Shown here: in pieces, positions 26,473-34,724 of the stretch
How the letters are laid out: every line of letters begins with the position of its first letter
Position numbering within the stretch: position 1 is the stretch's first letter
Assembly (NCBI RefSeq): GCF_024437655.1
Contig: NZ_JANBVF010000049.1
Span: 1 to 37,308, forward strand
Direction of reading: 5' to 3'
From: Chitinolyticbacter albus
Lineage (GTDB): Bacteria; Pseudomonadota; Gammaproteobacteria; Burkholderiales; Chitinibacteraceae
DNA length: 37,308 bases
Program-made: the position numbers and the translations under genes
The notes under the pieces: generated by a model
Told to the model about the DNA's origin: nothing
Seen by the model: the letters and a program-made list of their open reading frames with translations, nothing else
Database searches by the model: none

Positions 26473-27369
26473 TTACATCTGCTCAGCCGACTTGTCGGTC
26501 GGGTTGGCCAAGAGCTCCTTCAGTTCCTGGCTCATCGGGAACTTCATGTTCAGCCCCTTGGGCGGGATCGGGCTTTCGAACCAGCGCTTGTAGATGCTGT
26601 TCATCTCGGCGGATTTGAACGCGGCCTTGAGCGCATCGTCGATCACCTTCTTGAACTGCGGGTCATCCTTGCGCAGCATGCAGCCATAGATCTCGTACGA
26701 CTGCGGCTTGCCGACGATGACCCAGTCATCGGGCTTCTTCGCCTTGGCCATTTCGCCGGCCAGCAGCGCGTCGTCCATCATAAAGGCGACGGCGCGGCCC
26801 GATTCCAGCATCAGGAACGATTCGCCGTGATCCTTGGCGCTGATGATGTTCATGTCGAGCTTCTTCTCGGCATTCATGGACTTGATCAGGCGCTCCGAAG
26901 TGGTGCCGGCGGTGGTGACCACGTTCTTGCCCGACAGATCGGCGAAATCCTTCACGCCAGAGGTCTTCTTGGTCAGGAGGCGCGTGCCAATCTCGAACAT
27001 GCCGACTGAGAACGACACCTGCTTCTGGCGTTCCAGATTGTTGGTGGTCGAGCCGCATTCGAAATCGACGGTGCCGTTCTGCACCAGCGGGATACGGGTC
27101 TGTGAGGTGACGAGGTTGTAGCGGACCTGCAGATTGGGCAGCTTCAGTTCCTTCTTCACGTTCTCGACGATCTTGTTCGCCAGGTCCATCGAGTAGCCGA
27201 TGGGCTTCTGGTTGTCGAGGTAGGAGAAGGGAATGGAGGAGTCGCGATGACCGACGACGATCACGCCGCTGTCCTTGATCTTCTTCAGCGTGCCGCTCAG
27301 CTCTTCGGCGTGGGCGCCGGCGGCGAAGAGGGCGGAAACGGCGAGGCTGAGTTGCAGCAGTTTTTTCAT
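26473..27369 (-). CDS. gltI: Glutamate/aspartate ABC transporter periplasmic binding protein
   Basis: A 298-residue substrate-binding protein. It has a Sec signal (MKKLLQLSLAVSALFAAGAHA, cleavage after residue 21). The mature protein starts EELSGTLKKIKDSGVIVVGHRDSSIPFS in the family manner, split here as EELSGTLKKIKDSG then VIVVGHRDSSIPFS. Other typical parts are IGYSMDLANKIVE, the ligand-contact stretch PLVQNGTVDFECGSTTNN, and ISAKDHGESFLMLESGRA. These place it in the GltI/DEBP group that binds L-glutamate and L-aspartate. GGAG lies eight bases before the ATG. It is the first gene of gltIJKL, with its own promoter region at 27370-27490. Confidence 0.93.
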   Translation of the reverse strand: MKKLLQLSLAVSALFAAGAHAEELSGTLKKIKDSGVIVVGHRDSSIPFSYLDNQKPIGYSMDLANKIVENVKKELKLPNLQVRYNLVTSQTRIPLVQNGTVDFECGSTTNNLERQKQVSFSVGMFEIGTRLLTKKTSGVKDFADLSGKNVVTTAGTTSERLIKSMNAEKKLDMNIISAKDHGESFLMLESGRAVAFMMDDALLAGEMAKAKKPDDWVIVGKPQSYEIYGCMLRKDDPQFKKVIDDALKAAFKSAEMNSIYKRWFESPIPPKGLNMKFPMSQELKELLANPTDKSAEQM

Positions 27370-27404
27370 CTCACACTCCAAAAATGGGGGCTTTGCGTGG
27401 ACGC

Positions 27405-27410
27405 AGTATA
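27405..27410 (-). promoter_or_regulatory. Candidate -10 element of the gltI promoter
   Basis: TATACT on the minus strand matches five of six -10 positions and lies 36 bases before the gltI start codon. No good -35 is found at the usual spacing, which would fit a promoter needing an activator. TGCGT (27394-27398) and ACGCA (27401-27405) form a short palindrome over the expected transcription start. Confidence 0.4.
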
Positions 27411-27491
27411 GGCACCCCGCTCCTGACATGCCCTCAGTGATATCCCTAGCGTGGAATGGGGTGTGCAGGGTTTTTGCGCGAAGATGTAATG

Positions 27492-27516
27492 AAAAAGCCG
27501 CCTTTTGGCGGCTTTT
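27492..27516 (-). terminator. Intrinsic terminator downstream of the second ATPase gene
   Basis: GCCGCC (27512-27507 on the minus strand) and GGCGGC (27502-27497) pair around AAAA, extended by flanking A/T pairs and followed by a U-run (27496-27492). It is about 32 bases after the stop codon at 27548 and separates that gene from gltI. The A-rich other side could also let it work in the plus direction. Confidence 0.85.
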
Positions 27517-27547
27517 ATCACGAAATTGACTGCTCGTCGAAACCGGG

Positions 27548-28288
27548 TCAGCCGTGCATCGGCGCCAGCACCTGCTTGAGGAACTGGCGCGCCCGGTCGT
27601 GCTGCGGGTTGGTGAAGAACGCTTCGGGTGTGGTGTCTTCGAGGATTTCGCCATGATCGAGAAACAGTACCCGGTCGGCCACTTCGCGCGCGAAACCCAT
27701 CTCGTGCGTGACCACCATCATGGTCATGCCCGATTCCGCCAGATCCTGCATCACCTTGAGTACCTCGCCGATCATTTCAGGATCGAGCGCGCTGGTCGGC
27801 TCGTCGAACAGCATCACCTTGGGCTCCATCGCAAGGCCGCGCGCTATGGCGACGCGTTGCTGCTGGCCGCCCGAGAGGTTGGCCGGGTAGGCATCCTTCT
27901 TGTGGGCGAGCCCGACCTTGATCAGCAGCGCGATCGCGCGTTCCTCGGCCGCGGCGCGGCTGAGCTTCTTCACCTGCATCGGCGCGAGCGTGATGTTCTC
28001 CAGCACAGACAAGTGTGGGTACAGATTGAAGTGCTGGAAGACGAAACCGACATTCTCACGCACACGGTTGATATTGGTGCGCGGGTTGTTGACTTGCACG
28101 TCGCCGATCCAGATCTCGCCTTCCTCGACCGGCTCGAGCTGGTTGATGGTGCGGATCAAGGTCGATTTGCCCGAGCCGGAAGGGCCGCAGACGACGACGA
28201 CTTCGCCGGCCTTGACCTCCAGGCTGATGTGCTTGAGCACATGGTGCTCGCGGTCGTACCACTTGTTGACCTGGGAGAAGCGGATCAT
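27548..28288 (-). CDS. Polar amino acid ABC transporter ATP-binding protein without linked permease
   Basis: A 246-residue ATPase of the same class as GltL, with P-loop GPSGSGKST (35-43), signature LSGGQQQ (138-144), Walker B MLFDE (159-163) and [10 protein letters not shown]. It shares long identical blocks with GltL, yet it is not a simple recent duplicate: the N-terminal half and the segment [24 protein letters not shown] differ clearly (that segment runs about 70-93). No permease or binding-protein gene is directly attached: rsmA lies upstream and a terminator downstream. It may serve GltJK as an alternative ATPase, or permeases encoded elsewhere. ATG at 28288; 78-base gap from rsmA. Confidence 0.9.
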   Translation of the reverse strand: MIRFSQVNKWYDREHHVLKHISLEVKAGEVVVVCGPSGSGKSTLIRTINQLEPVEEGEIWIGDVQVNNPRTNINRVRENVGFVFQHFNLYPHLSVLENITLAPMQVKKLSRAAAEERAIALLIKVGLAHKKDAYPANLSGGQQQRVAIARGLAMEPKVMLFDEPTSALDPEMIGEVLKVMQDLAESGMTMMVVTHEMGFAREVADRVLFLDHGEILEDTTPEAFFTNPQHDRARQFLKQVLAPMHG

Positions 28289-28366
28289 GGCGTTGTTCTG
28301 TTAGGGTTTGTCCGGATTCTGGGCGGCGTGCCGGGCCAGGACAAGGCGGGAAAACCCTGAAGTCGC

Positions 28367-29155
28367 TCAGCGGCGCGCCAGCGCGTTGGCGATGGCGACG
28401 AACTGGCCCACTGCCAGGTTTTCCGGACGCAGGCCGGGGTCGATCTTGAGCTCGGCAAACAGCGCATCGTCGACGATGCCCTTGAGGTTGTTGCGCAGCG
28501 TCTTGCGGCGCTGGCCGAACGCCTTGACGACGAGATCTTCGAGCAGCGGCAGGTCGAGCACCTCGTGCTGCGGCGTCGGCCACGGCAGCAGGCGCACCAC
28601 GCTGGAGTCGACCTTGGGCGGTGGGTAGAACGATTCGGGCGGCACGTCGAGCACGCGCTCCATATGAAAGCGCAGCTGCAGCATCACCGAGAGCCGACCG
28701 TAGTCGGTGGTCGAAGGATCGGCCACCATGCGATCGACCACTTCCTTTTGCAGCATGAAGTGCATGTCGGCGATACGGTCGGCGAAGCTCGCCAGGTGGA
28801 ACAACAGCGGCGTCGAGATGTTGTACGGCAGGTTGCCGACGAGGCGCAGCTTGCCGCCGGGCGCAATGCCGTCGGCGAGCGCCCCGAAATCGAACTTCAT
28901 TGCATCGACGTTATGGATGACGAGCTCGTCCGGGCTGAAGCGCTGCTGCAGGTGGGCGACGATGTCGCGATCGATTTCCACCGCGTGCAGGCGGCCGGCG
29001 CGCGTGATCAGCGGCGCGGTCAGCGCGGCCAGACCCGGCCCGATTTCGACCACGGCTTCACCGGGGTGTGGCGAGACGGCGTTGACGATATCGGCGATGA
29101 CACCCTGATCCTGCAGGAAATTCTGACCGAAGCGTTTGCGGGGTATGTGCGACAT
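28367..29155 (-). CDS. rsmA: 16S rRNA (adenine-1518/1519-N6)-dimethyltransferase RsmA (KsgA)
   Basis: RsmA dimethylates two adjacent adenines in the last helix of 16S rRNA during 30S maturation. The 262-residue product begins MSHIPRKRFGQNFLQD, with the RNA-contact FGQNFL. The SAM motif VVEIGPGLAALT, the acidic AVEID and the catalytic motif IV NLPYNIS are all present, and the C-terminus is the usual small helical domain. The start at 29155 matches the family terminus; a longer frame upstream has no homology. It is the last gene of lptD-surA-pdxA-rsmA, 40 bases after pdxA. Confidence 0.96.
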   Translation of the reverse strand: MSHIPRKRFGQNFLQDQGVIADIVNAVSPHPGEAVVEIGPGLAALTAPLITRAGRLHAVEIDRDIVAHLQQRFSPDELVIHNVDAMKFDFGALADGIAPGGKLRLVGNLPYNISTPLLFHLASFADRIADMHFMLQKEVVDRMVADPSTTDYGRLSVMLQLRFHMERVLDVPPESFYPPPKVDSSVVRLLPWPTPQHEVLDLPLLEDLVVKAFGQRRKTLRNNLKGIVDDALFAELKIDPGLRPENLAVGQFVAIANALARR

Positions 29156-29195
29156 GGTTCCGGTATGGCGGGTATGGAGTAGACAGCCTAGGCGA

Positions 29196-30173
29196 TCAGC
29201 TGCGCTGGCGCTGGACCAGCTCGCAAGCCAGATCGAGCGCGGCGCGCAGGCTGCCTGGATCGGCGCGGCCGGTGCCGGCCAGATCGAGCGCTGTGCCATG
29301 GTCGACCGAGGTGCGGATCAGCGGTAAGCCTAGCGTGACATTGATGCCATGGCCGAAGCTCGCGTATTTCAGCACCGGCAGGCCCTGGTCGTGGTACATG
29401 GCGAGCACCGCATCGCCCTGCGCCAGCTGCTTGCGGTTGAAGAGCGTATCGGCCGGCAACGGGCCGATCAGCTTGAGGCCTTCGGCGCGTAGGCGATCGA
29501 GCGTCGGGATGATCACCTCGAGTTCTTCGCGGCCGAGGTGGCCGCCTTCGCCGGCATGCGGGTTGAGCCCGGCGACGAGAATGGTCGGCTCGGCGATACC
29601 GAACTTGCGCTTCAGGTCGACGTCGAGGATGCGCAGCGTGCGCGACAGCGTTTCCGGTGTGATCGCGGCGGGCACGTCGCTCAGGGGGAGATGGGTGGTG
29701 GCCAGCGCGACCCGCATTTGGCCACCGGTGAGCAGCATCACGACCTGGGCAGTGCCGGTACGCTCCGCCAGATATTCGGTGTGGCCGAAGAAGAAGCCCT
29801 TGGCCATGCCGGCATCGTTGATCACGCCCTTATGGATGGGAGCCGTGACGATGGCGGCGAAAGTGCCGTTGCCGCAGCCGGCTATTGCCAGGTCCAAGAG
29901 CTGCAGCACGTAGCCGGCGTTGGCGATGTCGAGTATGCCTGGCTGCGATGTCGCTGGGAGCGGCAAATGCAGCACCGATACATCGTCGTCCCGTTCAGGA
30001 TCGAATCGCGGCCAGTCGACGTGGATACCGATGGCGGCGCCGCGCTCGCGCAATAGCGTCTCGTCACCCAGCAGCACGAGCCGGCCGGCGTGGCCGGTGG
30101 CGGCCAGTTGGGCGGCGAGTTCGGGCCCGATGCCCGCCGGCTCGCCGGTGGTGAGTGCAAGCGCCGGGCGCAT
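29196..30173 (-). CDS. pdxA: 4-hydroxythreonine-4-phosphate dehydrogenase PdxA
   Basis: PdxA oxidises 4-phosphohydroxy-L-threonine with NAD in the DXP-dependent pathway to pyridoxal phosphate. The 325-residue product has the opening ALTTGEPAGIGPE and the metal-site histidines in GHTEYLAERTG, NPHAGEGGHLG and YHDQGLPVLK. The ATG at 30173 overlaps the surA stop as TGATG and is preferred to the GTG one codon earlier. The order surA-pdxA-rsmA is the common proteobacterial cluster. Confidence 0.96.
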   Translation of the reverse strand: MRPALALTTGEPAGIGPELAAQLAATGHAGRLVLLGDETLLRERGAAIGIHVDWPRFDPERDDDVSVLHLPLPATSQPGILDIANAGYVLQLLDLAIAGCGNGTFAAIVTAPIHKGVINDAGMAKGFFFGHTEYLAERTGTAQVVMLLTGGQMRVALATTHLPLSDVPAAITPETLSRTLRILDVDLKRKFGIAEPTILVAGLNPHAGEGGHLGREELEVIIPTLDRLRAEGLKLIGPLPADTLFNRKQLAQGDAVLAMYHDQGLPVLKYASFGHGINVTLGLPLIRTSVDHGTALDLAGTGRADPGSLRAALDLACELVQRQRS

Positions 30174-31468
30174 CACTCGTCCTTGAGACGGATATCTACA
30201 TAGGCGCGGTCACGCGCTTGGCGCAGCCAGTCGTCGTACGCCTCTTCGGATTTGCGCTGCTTGATGTCCATGCGGGCCTGGAAGCGCTCGCGCTGCTCGG
30301 TCACGTCCTGGTTGCGGCGCTCGATGACCTGGATCAGGTGGACGCCGAATGGCGAGCGTACGATGGGGCTGAGTTCACCTGGCTTCAGCGCATTGGTCGC
30401 CTGCTCGAATTCCGGCACCGTTTCACCCGGATTGATCCAGCCCAGATCGCCGCCACTGGCCGCGCTGGTGTCCTCGGAGAACGCACGGGCGATCTCGTCG
30501 AATTTGGCGCCGCTGGTGATGCGATCGCGCAGCTGCTGCAGTTTCTGGCGTGCATCGGCCTCGGAAACCAGTTCGTTGGTCTTGATCAGGATGTGGCGGG
30601 TATGGGTCTGCTGTACCACTGCGCGTTTGTCGTTGGTGCGACTGTCGTCCAGACGGAACAGATGAAAGCCGATCGGGCTGCGTACGATGTCGGTGATCTG
30701 CCCGACTTCCATATGTTGCAGGATCTCGAGGAAAGCCGGCGGCAGACTACCCGCAGAGCGCCAGCCGAGTGAGCCGCCGGCCGTGGCTTCCTTGCCATCC
30801 GAATACTGGGCTGCGACCGAAGCGAACGCTTTGCCATCCGCCAGTTCCTGGCGTGCGGCCACCAGGCGGGCACGGCGCGCCTGGATCTGGTCGGGGCTGG
30901 CGTTCTCGGGAACGCCGACCAGGATCTGCGAAATCTGGAATTGCTGGTCGGTCTTGCCGGCATTGAGCTTGAGGTAGTCGTCGACCTCGGCGTCGGTGAC
31001 CTGAACCTTGTTGTCGACTTCGCGCTCGCGCAGACGGCTGAGGATGATCTCGTTGCGGATATCCTCGCGGAAGGCGCGCCAGGTGAGGCCCGATTCCTGC
31101 AGCTTGGTGCGAAATTGCGGCAGCGACATCTTGTTCTGCTCGGCAATGCGGGTAATGGCGCGCTCGAGCTGGGCGTCGTCGACCTTGATGCCGACCCCTG
31201 CGGCGTACTGGAGCTGGATCTGCTCCATCACGATGCGCTCGAGCACCTGCTGGCGCAGTATCTCTTCCGGCGGCAGCTTGACGTCCTTGCCTTGCAGGTT
31301 CTTCTTGACCGAGGCGATGCGGGAATCGAGTTCGCCCTCGGTGATCACGCCGCGGTTGACCACGGCCACCACGCGATCCATGGTCTGGACCTGCGCCTGG
31401 ACCGTCGCAACGGACGTCGCCAGGAGCGTGGCAAGCAGGATGGAGTGGAACATCGTTAGAACTTTCAT
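30173..31468 (-). CDS. surA: Periplasmic chaperone and peptidyl-prolyl isomerase SurA
   Basis: SurA escorts unfolded outer-membrane proteins, including LptD, to the BAM complex. The 431-residue product has a signal peptide (cleavage after VQA at residue 25), the N-terminal chaperone domain starting MDRVVAVVNRGVITEGEL (about 30-165), and two parvulin domains: the first about 175-275 with GGSLGWRSAGSLPPAF, the second about 287-390 with HILIKTNE and GGDLGWINPGETVPEF. A short C-terminal helix completes the fold. The start lies seven bases after the lptD stop, so chaperone and client are coexpressed. MKVL at 31468 is chosen; a second Met five codons on is possible. Confidence 0.95.
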   Translation of the reverse strand: MKVLTMFHSILLATLLATSVATVQAQVQTMDRVVAVVNRGVITEGELDSRIASVKKNLQGKDVKLPPEEILRQQVLERIVMEQIQLQYAAGVGIKVDDAQLERAITRIAEQNKMSLPQFRTKLQESGLTWRAFREDIRNEIILSRLREREVDNKVQVTDAEVDDYLKLNAGKTDQQFQISQILVGVPENASPDQIQARRARLVAARQELADGKAFASVAAQYSDGKEATAGGSLGWRSAGSLPPAFLEILQHMEVGQITDIVRSPIGFHLFRLDDSRTNDKRAVVQQTHTRHILIKTNELVSEADARQKLQQLRDRITSGAKFDEIARAFSEDTSAASGGDLGWINPGETVPEFEQATNALKPGELSPIVRSPFGVHLIQVIERRNQDVTEQRERFQARMDIKQRKSEEAYDDWLRQARDRAYVDIRLKDE

Positions 31469-31475
31469 TGGACGA

Positions 31476-33623
31476 TCACTGCGCTGGAGGGTAAGGGTCG
31501 GTGTAACCCGGAATGATGTTGCGCAAGGTTCCAAGCGGATTGCTACCCAAACCGCCGAGCGCGCCCAGTTGCAACATCGCGAAATAGGTCGTGTTGTAGC
31601 GGTCGCCGCTGGTGAGGTAGCGCTGAACGGCAAGGCGCAGACCCCAGCAACCCGCGTTGTACTCGGCACCGAGCAGGCTGTCGAGCGATTGATTGTCCTT
31701 GAGCGAATAGTTCATCCGCCCCACGCCGTACCAGCCGGCGCCCAAGGGCCACTGGAACGAGGCGTCGATCTGTTCGGTATCGTCGGTAACCCGGTTCATC
31801 AGGTAACGCGCATTCAAGACGCGGGCCTCGCCAGGCTGCCAGGAGAGGCTGACTTCGGAGCGCCCGCTCCTGGTGTCCTGCCAGTTGTATTGCAGCGAGT
31901 AGCTGGCGGTAAAGTTGCGCCAGATCTGCCCGCCCACGGAAACCAGCATGTCCGACTTGGTGACGTCCGCCGGCCGGCCGGGTGAACTCAAGGTCACCCG
32001 TTGCTCGGTGAAGTAAAAGCGTTGCGCCAAGGTGGCGTAGAAACGCTCGATGCCGGTCTCGCTTTCGTAGAAGCGGCTGGTGACGGCCAAGGTGAGCTGA
32101 TTGGCGTCGTTGATCCGGTCGTTCCCCGAGAACTGGTTCTCGGTGAAGATTTGCGCCAGCGAGAAATCGGTTTGCCCGGAATCGAAATTGGGCAGCATCG
32201 ATTGATCGCGATACGGCACGTAAACGTAGTAGGCGCGCGGCTCCAGCGTTTGCGTGTAGGCCAGGCCACGGAACGTGTCGTCGCGTTCGAACACCAGTCC
32301 GGAGTCGAGACTGAATAATGGTACGACACGTGACTCGGTCTCGGTGTCGCTGGTTTCGTCCAGCTGGTATTGCGTCGCGTGCACGCCCACCTTGGGAATG
32401 AGGAAGCTGTAGGCGTTCTGGATCGGGTAGGCGATGGTGGGATAGACCCAGGCGCGCTCGCCCTCGGTCTTGGTCGGATGGCGGAAATCCGCGTACTCGG
32501 CGTTGATATTGATCTTGGCGCCGGGGATCCACGCTGGGGCCGTGCCGAAATACAGTTGTGGCAGCCGCGCGTACGGTACCTCTACCGTGTGATCGGAATT
32601 CTGTATGGTCTGGAAACGCTGCCAGCGGGCATAGCCATACCAACCATCGCCGGTATAGTTGAACGTAGCCTCGCGGGGCAGGTTGTCGATCGACGCGATC
32701 TCGGCCTGGTTGCCGAAATCGTTGAAATAATCGTCGTCCGACACCTTTTGCGCGTTGACGGACAAGGACAGCCGATCGGTGATCTGGTGCCGATGCTGGA
32801 ACAGCAGGCCGTAGCGGCTTTCGTGGGTCTCGTTATCGTTCAGGTAATCGCCACGCAGCACACCGGCATAGCTGGGCTGCAGATATCGAATCTCTCCGCC
32901 GAGCATCACGCCGCGCTTAGCCAGATAGCGCGGGTATAGCGTCGCATCGTAATTGGGCGCGATATTCCAGTAGAACGGCGTAGTCAGGTCAAGGCCATTG
33001 CGGCTGTCCAGGCTGATCGTGGGCACCAGAAAACCGGTTTGCCGATTGCCCGACAGCGGGAAGTTCATCCACGGCGAATACAGGATGGGCATACCGTAGA
33101 ACTCGACCCAGCCGTTCTGGGCCATCCCTGTATTGCTGGCGTAATCGAGCGACAGCGTGCTGGCGTGGATGTACCAGTCATCATTATCGACGGGGCAGGT
33201 GGTGAAGCGGCCCTGGTCGAGCTGATAGCGATCCGGACCGTCGAACAACAACGACACCGCATCGCCCCGGCCCAGGCCTTGCGCAATCTGGTAGTCGGGG
33301 TCGGTCAAGGTACCGCGGCGCGCTTGAAGGAAGTAATCAAGGCTGCGCCCGGTGAGCAGGTCCCCCTCGCGGCGCATCTCCACATGGTCGCCGGCCGTGA
33401 CGTGATCGGTTGCCACATCATACTTGGCCCAGTCGGCACGAACCTCGGTCTCTTCCTGGGTGATGATGACGTTGCCCTGCGCCTCGGCACCGTGTTGCGC
33501 ATGCCCCTGCACCTGATCGGCCTCCACCTGGATAGGCGGCTGCTCCGCCTCTTCGGCGTGAAGATGGGCGGCAAGCAGGGCGAGCGTGAGCGCGGAGAGA
33601 CGCAGCGGCGGTAAGGCGATCAT
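31476..33623 (-). CDS. lptD: LPS-assembly protein LptD
   Basis: LptD is the outer-membrane beta-barrel that, with LptE plugged inside, inserts lipopolysaccharide into the outer leaflet. The 715-residue product has a signal peptide (to about HLHA, residue 23), a periplasmic beta-jellyroll N-domain with paired GxVxxxQExxxVxADWAxYD-type repeats near 40-110, and a long C-terminal barrel rich in alternating aromatic strands. Only two cysteines remain after the signal: Cys143 (FTTCPVDND) and Cys659 (NAGCWGLR). They can form one inter-domain disulfide, instead of the two in E. coli LptD. It is the first gene of the operon and diverges from amgK across 55 bases that contain a perfect palindrome. Confidence 0.96.
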   Translation of the reverse strand: MIALPPLRLSALTLALLAAHLHAEEAEQPPIQVEADQVQGHAQHGAEAQGNVIITQEETEVRADWAKYDVATDHVTAGDHVEMRREGDLLTGRSLDYFLQARRGTLTDPDYQIAQGLGRGDAVSLLFDGPDRYQLDQGRFTTCPVDNDDWYIHASTLSLDYASNTGMAQNGWVEFYGMPILYSPWMNFPLSGNRQTGFLVPTISLDSRNGLDLTTPFYWNIAPNYDATLYPRYLAKRGVMLGGEIRYLQPSYAGVLRGDYLNDNETHESRYGLLFQHRHQITDRLSLSVNAQKVSDDDYFNDFGNQAEIASIDNLPREATFNYTGDGWYGYARWQRFQTIQNSDHTVEVPYARLPQLYFGTAPAWIPGAKININAEYADFRHPTKTEGERAWVYPTIAYPIQNAYSFLIPKVGVHATQYQLDETSDTETESRVVPLFSLDSGLVFERDDTFRGLAYTQTLEPRAYYVYVPYRDQSMLPNFDSGQTDFSLAQIFTENQFSGNDRINDANQLTLAVTSRFYESETGIERFYATLAQRFYFTEQRVTLSSPGRPADVTKSDMLVSVGGQIWRNFTASYSLQYNWQDTRSGRSEVSLSWQPGEARVLNARYLMNRVTDDTEQIDASFQWPLGAGWYGVGRMNYSLKDNQSLDSLLGAEYNAGCWGLRLAVQRYLTSGDRYNTTYFAMLQLGALGGLGSNPLGTLRNIIPGYTDPYPPAQ

Positions 33624-33639
33624 GCAACCAGGGGCTTGG

Positions 33640-33661
33640 GGTAGAATTCGCGGATTCTACC
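33640..33661. promoter_or_regulatory. Palindrome in the lptD/amgK divergent promoter region
   Basis: GGTAGAAT at 33640-33647 and ATTCTACC at 33654-33661 form a perfect 8-bp inverted repeat around TCGCGG. Each arm contains TAGAAT, a near-consensus -10 hexamer, one on each strand. It lies in the middle of a 55-base gap between two divergent start codons. It could be overlapping divergent promoters, an operator, or both. No matching -35 elements were found at normal spacing. Confidence 0.45.
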
Positions 33662-33678
33662 GCATCCCATCGTTCGCC

Positions 33679-34710
33679 ATGCAGCAAACCACCGTGAATC
33701 CCGCAGCCGATGCCGATCATCGCCGCAATGCCATCGCCAACTGGCTGCTTGCCGTGACCGGCGCCGCGCCCTTGTCGCTGGACATCGGCGGCTCCGATGC
33801 CAGCGTGCGCCGCTACTGGCGTGCGTGTTATGCGCAACGCAAGCTGATGGTGATGGATGCTGATCCTGCCGGTTTCGATGCCACGCCCTTTCTGGCGCGC
33901 CAGGCCGAGCTCGCCGCCGCCGGCGTGCGGGTACCCGCGGTGCTGGCCCACGATGCGGCACTGGGCCTCACCCTGCTCGAGGATCTGGGCAGCCAGGAGC
34001 TGGCGCCGCTATTGATCGATGAAGCGAGCGCCAAGGCGTGGTATCTGCAGGCGATCGATAACCTGGTCGCGCTGCAGTCCACGCTGGCGCATGCGCACCT
34101 GCCGGTGTTCGATGCCGCCTTCCAGCGTCGCGAGATGGAAATCGGCCGTGAGTGGTATCTGGGCGTGCATCTGGGGCAGGCGCTGAACGACAAGCAGCTG
34201 GCGGTCTGGGAGCGCAGCCTGGCGCTGATCATTGCGCGCAATGTGGCGCAGCCACGGGTATTCATGCATCGCGATTATCATTCGCGCAACCTGATGGTGG
34301 TCGAGGGCAAGCTTGCGCTGCTGGACTTCCAGGACGCGGTCAGTGGGCCCATCAGCTACGACCTGGTCTCGCTGCTGCGCGATGCCTACGTGAGCTGGGA
34401 CGAGGGCTTCGTGCTCGATCTTGCCATTCGCTACTGGGAGCAGGCGCGGGCAGCCGGTCTACCGGTGCACGAGGATTTCAGCGAGTTCTACGCCGCGTTC
34501 GAATGGCAGGGCCTGCAACGCCATTTGAAGGTGCTGGGCCTGTTTGCCCGCCTCAAGCATCGTGATGGCAAGGAGCGCTATCTGGCCGATATCCCACGCG
34601 TATTTGGCTATGTGCGCGGCGTCTGTCAGCGCTACAGCGAGCTGACGCCGCTGGGTCGTCTGCTGCTCGATGCGCGCGGCGAGAAAGCCGAAGTCGGCTA
34701 CACCTTTTGA
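33679..34710 (+). CDS. amgK: N-acetylmuramate/N-acetylglucosamine anomeric kinase AmgK
   Basis: AmgK phosphorylates MurNAc and GlcNAc at C1, the first step of the salvage route that bypasses de novo UDP-MurNAc synthesis. The 343-residue product is an aminoglycoside-phosphotransferase-fold kinase with the Brenner motif HRDYHSRN (197-204, catalytic Asp199) and the metal-binding DFQD (216-219). The assignment over other kinases of this fold rests on the murU gene directly downstream and on linkage to lptD-surA, the arrangement known from Pseudomonas and other proteobacteria. The ATG at 33679 gives the usual N-terminus; a frame extending to 33586 overlaps lptD and is rejected. No Shine-Dalgarno is evident. 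Confidence 0.88.
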   Translation: MQQTTVNPAADADHRRNAIANWLLAVTGAAPLSLDIGGSDASVRRYWRACYAQRKLMVMDADPAGFDATPFLARQAELAAAGVRVPAVLAHDAALGLTLLEDLGSQELAPLLIDEASAKAWYLQAIDNLVALQSTLAHAHLPVFDAAFQRREMEIGREWYLGVHLGQALNDKQLAVWERSLALIIARNVAQPRVFMHRDYHSRNLMVVEGKLALLDFQDAVSGPISYDLVSLLRDAYVSWDEGFVLDLAIRYWEQARAAGLPVHEDFSEFYAAFEWQGLQRHLKVLGLFARLKHRDGKERYLADIPRVFGYVRGVCQRYSELTPLGRLLLDARGEKAEVGYTF

Positions 34711-34724
34711 ATCCGGATCCCAGC

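Noticed and set aside
28303-28358. Dispersed inverted repeat (AGGGT/ACCCT and TTGTCC/GGACAA) between rsmA and the ATPase gene
   Set aside because: The two short stems are separated by a bulge and a 25-base loop with no U-tract; the pairing could easily be chance.
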